In this document: piece after piece, positions 61,235-64,000 of the stretch
How the letters are laid out: the number at the start of each line of letters is the position of its first letter
Position numbering within the stretch: position 1 is the first letter of the stretch
Source of the DNA: CAWJMF01 sp963843945
Lineage (GTDB): Bacteria; Vulcanimicrobiota; Vulcanimicrobiia; Vulcanimicrobiales; Vulcanimicrobiaceae
Reading direction: 5' to 3'
Assembly (NCBI GenBank): GCA_963843945.1
Contig: CAWJMF010000002.1
Location: 1,984,001 to 2,048,000, forward strand
Length of the DNA: 64,000 nt
Notes under the pieces: generated by a model
Told to the model about the DNA's origin: nothing
Database searches by the model: none
The model's input: only the letters and a program-made list of their open reading frames with translations
Program-made: the position numbers and the translations under genes

Positions 61235-62137
61235 ATGTTGGTCGTCGATCGCGTGCGACGCTCGTTCGGCGCGGTCGCCGCCGTCCGCGACGTCAGCTTC
61301 ACCTGCGCGCCGGGCAGCGTGCTCGGACTGCTCGGACCCAACGGTGCCGGCAAGACGACGACGATGCGGATGATTCTCGGAATTTACCCGCCCGACGCGG
61401 GTTCCATCACGTGGAGCGGAAAGCGAATCGACCCCGAGCTGCGTCGCGCGTTCGGATATCTTCCCGAGGAGCGCGGCCTCTACGCGAAGATGCGCGTGCG
61501 CGAGCAGATCGAATATTTCGGCCGGCTGCACGGCCTCGACGAACGCGCTGCCCGGCAGCGCAGCGGAGCGTGGATCGACGAGCTCGCGCTGGGCGAGTAC
61601 GCGAAGCGAAGCTGCGGCGAGCTTTCGAAAGGCAACCAGCAAAAGGTGCAGCTGGCTTGCGCGGTCGTGCACGATCCGGCGCTCCTGATCCTCGACGAGC
61701 CCTTCTCCGGTCTCGACCCGGTCAACGCGGAAATCATGCTCGATTCGCTCCGGAAGCTGGCAGAGGGCGGCACGACGCTGCTGCTCTCGAGCCATCAAAT
61801 GTGGCAAATCGAGAACTTGTGTCGCGAGTTCTGCATCATCGCCGCGGGCGAAGTCCGCATGCGGGGAACGCTCGAACAACTGCGCTCGGGCTTTCCGACG
61901 CGAACGGTCAAGGTAGCTCCCGCCCTGCCGGCGATTCGCGCCGCCTTCGCCGCCTTTGACGCCGGCGAGCCGCTCGCCGAGGATGGCGCCTTAACGTACG
62001 TGATGCCGTCCGGAACGGACTTCGGCGCGCTCCTGCGCGCGGCGGTCGCGGCCGGCCCGGTCAGCGATTTCGAGCGGCGCGAGCCCTCGCTCAACGAGAT
62101 CTACGTGCACGCGCTCGATACCCGGAACGAAACGTGA
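61235..62137 (+). CDS. ABC transporter ATP-binding protein (NatA-like)
   Basis: A 300-residue ABC ATPase with Walker A GLLGPNGAGKTTTMRM, Q-loop region YLPEERGLYAKMRV, signature ELSKGNQQKVQLA, Walker B LLILDEPFSGLDP and the switch His in LLLSSHQM. A C-terminal domain (residues 215-300, DUF4162-like) matches NatA/export ATPases. It overlaps the permease gene start (ATGA-type), forming a two-gene export system. Confidence 0.93.
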   Translation: MLVVDRVRRSFGAVAAVRDVSFTCAPGSVLGLLGPNGAGKTTTMRMILGIYPPDAGSITWSGKRIDPELRRAFGYLPEERGLYAKMRVREQIEYFGRLHGLDERAARQRSGAWIDELALGEYAKRSCGELSKGNQQKVQLACAVVHDPALLILDEPFSGLDPVNAEIMLDSLRKLAEGGTTLLLSSHQMWQIENLCREFCIIAAGEVRMRGTLEQLRSGFPTRTVKVAPALPAIRAAFAAFDAGEPLAEDGALTYVMPSGTDFGALLRAAVAAGPVSDFERREPSLNEIYVHALDTRNET

Positions 62138-63369
62138 ACGAGATCGGCATCGTCTTCGCCGCCGAATTTGCGCGCAAGCTTCGCTCGCGGGTTTATCTTT
62201 TGGCGACGCTCGGCGGAGCGCTGATGGTCGCGTTCTTGATCGAAGCACCCGCGCTTTTCTCGCACGTCTCGCTGCTTTCAACCAGCGACGTGGTCCTGGC
62301 CGGACCGGCGGCCTTACGCCAGCGCGCCGCCGCGTTGATGGAAGCGCGGCGCGACTTTCACGTCGTGGCCTCGCTCGAGGCGCTGCCCAAACCCGTGACG
62401 GTCGCGTTTCTCGACGCTAACCACAAAGCGGCGGCCGCGATCGAGCTGTCGGTGCGCGGCGGCCGGTTGCACCTCGACGTGTATCCGCGCGACCTGGCTG
62501 CCTACGACGACATCGAGTTTCGCGTGCTCTTGCCGCTCAGCCTCGAGGTCTCCACCGGCCTCCCGAGCGCGAGGCTGGAGCCCGCGCTGCGAATCGGGCG
62601 CACGATCCACCCGCTCGACCGCAAGTTCGTGGATGCCAAGAGCGCCACGTTCGCGCACGGCGTCGCCTTCGGGCTGATCTTCATCCTGTATTTTTCAATC
62701 ATCATCGCGAGCCAGAGCGTCATGGCCTCGGTGGCCGAAGAAAAGACGAGCCGCATCGCGGAACTGCTGGTCGCGACGATTTCGCCGGTCAACCTGCTGA
62801 CGGCGAAGACCCTCGCCGCGGCTGCGCTTGCGATGCTGCAGATCGGCGTTTGGGTCGTGGTCGCACTCCTTTTGCTTCCGCAGGCGGCTGCCGCGCTGGC
62901 GGGGCCCCAGTCGAGCCTCGGGTCGAGCGCGGGCGCGCAGCTTCTCGCCTTCGACCCGGGTGAGCTGGCCGCGTTCGCGCTCTTCTTCGTGCTGGGCTAT
63001 TTCCAGTACGCGACGATCTACGCTGCCGCGGCCTCGCTCATCTCGCGCACCGAAGACTTAGGCAGCGTCGCGACGCCGGTGATTCTGCCGGTCGTCGCCG
63101 CCTTCTTCGTCGCGCAGTACGCACTGCTGCAACCGAACGCACCGTTCGCCGTCGCCTTCAGTTTCGTACCCTTCGTCTCGCCCTTCGTCATCTTCAGCCG
63201 CATCGCGGTGAGCCTCGTGCCCTGGTGGCAAATCGCCCTCGCCGTCGCGGTGAACGTCGCCACCGTCGCGCTCTGCTTTTTTCTCGCCGGGAAAGTCTAC
63301 CGGGTCGGGATGCTGCTCTACGGCAACGCGCCTTCGCTGCGCCAGGTCTGGGCCGCGCTGCGCGCCTAG
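62134..63369 (+). CDS. ABC-2 type permease (NatB-like)
   Basis: A 411-residue permease with one N-terminal helix (VYLLATLGGALMVAFLIEAPALF), a large extracytoplasmic domain (about 45-165) and five to six C-terminal helices. The conserved block VAEEKTSRIAELLVATISPVNLLTAKTLA is diagnostic of NatB-type ABC-2 permeases. With the upstream ATPase it exports an ion, drug or peptide. Substrate not predictable. It is convergent with the antiporter gene (10-base gap). Confidence 0.92.
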   Translation: MNEIGIVFAAEFARKLRSRVYLLATLGGALMVAFLIEAPALFSHVSLLSTSDVVLAGPAALRQRAAALMEARRDFHVVASLEALPKPVTVAFLDANHKAAAAIELSVRGGRLHLDVYPRDLAAYDDIEFRVLLPLSLEVSTGLPSARLEPALRIGRTIHPLDRKFVDAKSATFAHGVAFGLIFILYFSIIIASQSVMASVAEEKTSRIAELLVATISPVNLLTAKTLAAAALAMLQIGVWVVVALLLLPQAAAALAGPQSSLGSSAGAQLLAFDPGELAAFALFFVLGYFQYATIYAAAASLISRTEDLGSVATPVILPVVAAFFVAQYALLQPNAPFAVAFSFVPFVSPFVIFSRIAVSLVPWWQIALAVAVNVATVALCFFLAGKVYRVGMLLYGNAPSLRQVWAALRA

Positions 63370-63379
63370 TGCACCTCGC

Positions 63380-64000
63380 TTAGGGAACCTCAGCCTCCAT
63401 CTCTTCGGGCTCTTGACGCGGCTTGAAGAGGGCTTGCGCGACCGCGGTCGGCACGACGGCGGTCAGGATGACCACGGTAACGAGCGCGGTGTACTGCGCT
63501 TGCGTGATGTAGTGGTGCGTCAAACCGTACAAGCTCGAGATCGTCCCGAAGGTCAGCCCCGTCGCCATCATAAGCGTCAGGTAATTCGCGCTCGAGTTAG
63601 GATGGCGAAAGACGAAGCGCGCGAGCGGGAAGACCGACACGATCTTCGCGACCACTTTAACCACAAAGAGCAGGGCGATGAGACCGGCCCCGCTCACGGC
63701 AGCCCCGAACTCCACGTACGTCCCCGCTTTGAGAAAATAGAAGGGCGCCAGGAGCGTCATCGTCATCGTTTGCAAGCGCCGCTTCACGTCGGGATACGTC
63801 AGCATCATGCCGGCGCAGGCGAGGCCGAGAAAGTACGCCGGTAAAACGCCTTCGCTCTTCGCGTACGTCGCCAGCGCCGCCAGCAGAAAGATCACGGTGA
63901 AGAGGAGGCGCAACGCCGGCTCGCTCACGTAGCGCCGCGTTCGCTCGATGAGCAGCGGCAGCAGCTTCGGGACCAGCGCCATCGCTGCCGCGATTGCCGC
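63380..64000 (-). CDS. Kef/NhaP-type cation:proton antiporter, 5' end outside window
   Basis: The C-terminal ~207 residues of a CPA2-type exchanger; the frame is open through the right edge, so the start is not in the window. Helices include RLLFTVIFLLAALATYAKSEGVLPAYFLGLACAGMML, then LAPFYFLKAGTYVEFGA (the conserved discontinuous helix region with Lys), IALLFVVKVVAKIVSVFPLARFVFR, LMMATGLTFGTISSLYGL, and a final helix before an acidic tail (EEMEAEVP). No TrkA-N domain follows, which differs from KefB/C. Confidence 0.88.
   Translation of the reverse strand, partial: AAIAAAMALVPKLLPLLIERTRRYVSEPALRLLFTVIFLLAALATYAKSEGVLPAYFLGLACAGMMLTYPDVKRRLQTMTMTLLAPFYFLKAGTYVEFGAAVSGAGLIALLFVVKVVAKIVSVFPLARFVFRHPNSSANYLTLMMATGLTFGTISSLYGLTHHYITQAQYTALVTVVILTAVVPTAVAQALFKPRQEPEEMEAEVP

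Noticed and set aside
1..64000. tRNA or rRNA genes
   Set aside because: No cloverleaf-like sequence with a T-loop consensus or rRNA-like stretch was noticed by eye; a covariance-model search would be decisive.

Overview
The window is a 64-kb GC-rich, gene-dense chromosomal stretch from a free-living bacterium. A pilus secretin, TonB-like proteins and Tat/Rieske genes point to a diderm, aerobic or microaerobic organism with system II cytochrome c maturation and C5-pathway heme synthesis. The gene styles (tiny intergenic gaps, ATGA/GTGA/TTGA overlaps, many GTG/TTG starts) and the gene mix would fit an uncultivated lineage such as Candidatus Eremiobacterota (WPS-2). That placement is an inference; no rRNA, tRNA, phage, IS element or CRISPR array was seen.

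Layout. 1-9.7 kb: a Tad/Flp type IVc pilus locus on the minus strand (a secreted stalk-like protein, major Flp pilin, terminator, second pilin, CpaA peptidase, CpaB, a TadZ-TadA fusion, TadB, TadC, a second A24 peptidase, DUF192, membrane protein), with the CpaC/RcpA secretin divergent. 9.7-18.4 kb: NlpC/P60 peptidase, a LOR/SDH-type ornithine cyclodeaminase-like protein, then rsmI and four polytopic GT-C glycosyltransferase genes, all broken by single-base indels. 18.4-22.9 kb: metG, a TonB-like protein, tatD, a PLD-like protein and a small unknown. 22.9-34 kb: a respiratory block (menaquinone methyltransferase, polyprenyl synthase, TatA, TatC, ResB, CcsA, a GT-C enzyme, SelO, Rieske protein and a cytochrome b/c fusion). 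34-36 kb: a secreted protein and an ArnT-like transferase. 36.1-44.2 kb: a heme operon with unusual fusions (Met8-like/HemC/HemD-like, HemB, MobA-like, HemL, HemA, HemD-DUF92).

44.16-44.52 kb is the only long gene-free stretch. It holds six copies of a 26-bp tandem repeat followed by a 150-bp nested inverted repeat. 44.5-52.7 kb: a glutaredoxin-like protein, a TonB-like protein, a baeRF-type protein and an uncharacterised amidoligase cluster (two ATP-grasp proteins, a GCS2 carboxylate-amine ligase, a class I amidotransferase-like protein, a divergent esterase), then arginase. 52.7-64 kb: AI-2E family permease, a collapsed BMP/ABC-transporter remnant, SDR, class A beta-lactamase-like protein, IlvE, ChrA, a Tat-exported ferritin-like protein, gamma-glutamyltransferase, an ABC exporter pair, and the C-terminal part of a cation/proton antiporter running off the end.

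How it fits together. The quinone, Tat, cytochrome c maturation, bc-complex and heme genes form a coherent respiratory supply line: heme and menaquinone are made, the Rieske protein is exported through Tat, and heme is attached to the c-type domain by ResB/CcsA. The amidoligase cluster is the strongest candidate for an undescribed system. It has all the parts for building and trimming a small amide- or peptide-like metabolite, but nothing in the sequence names the product.
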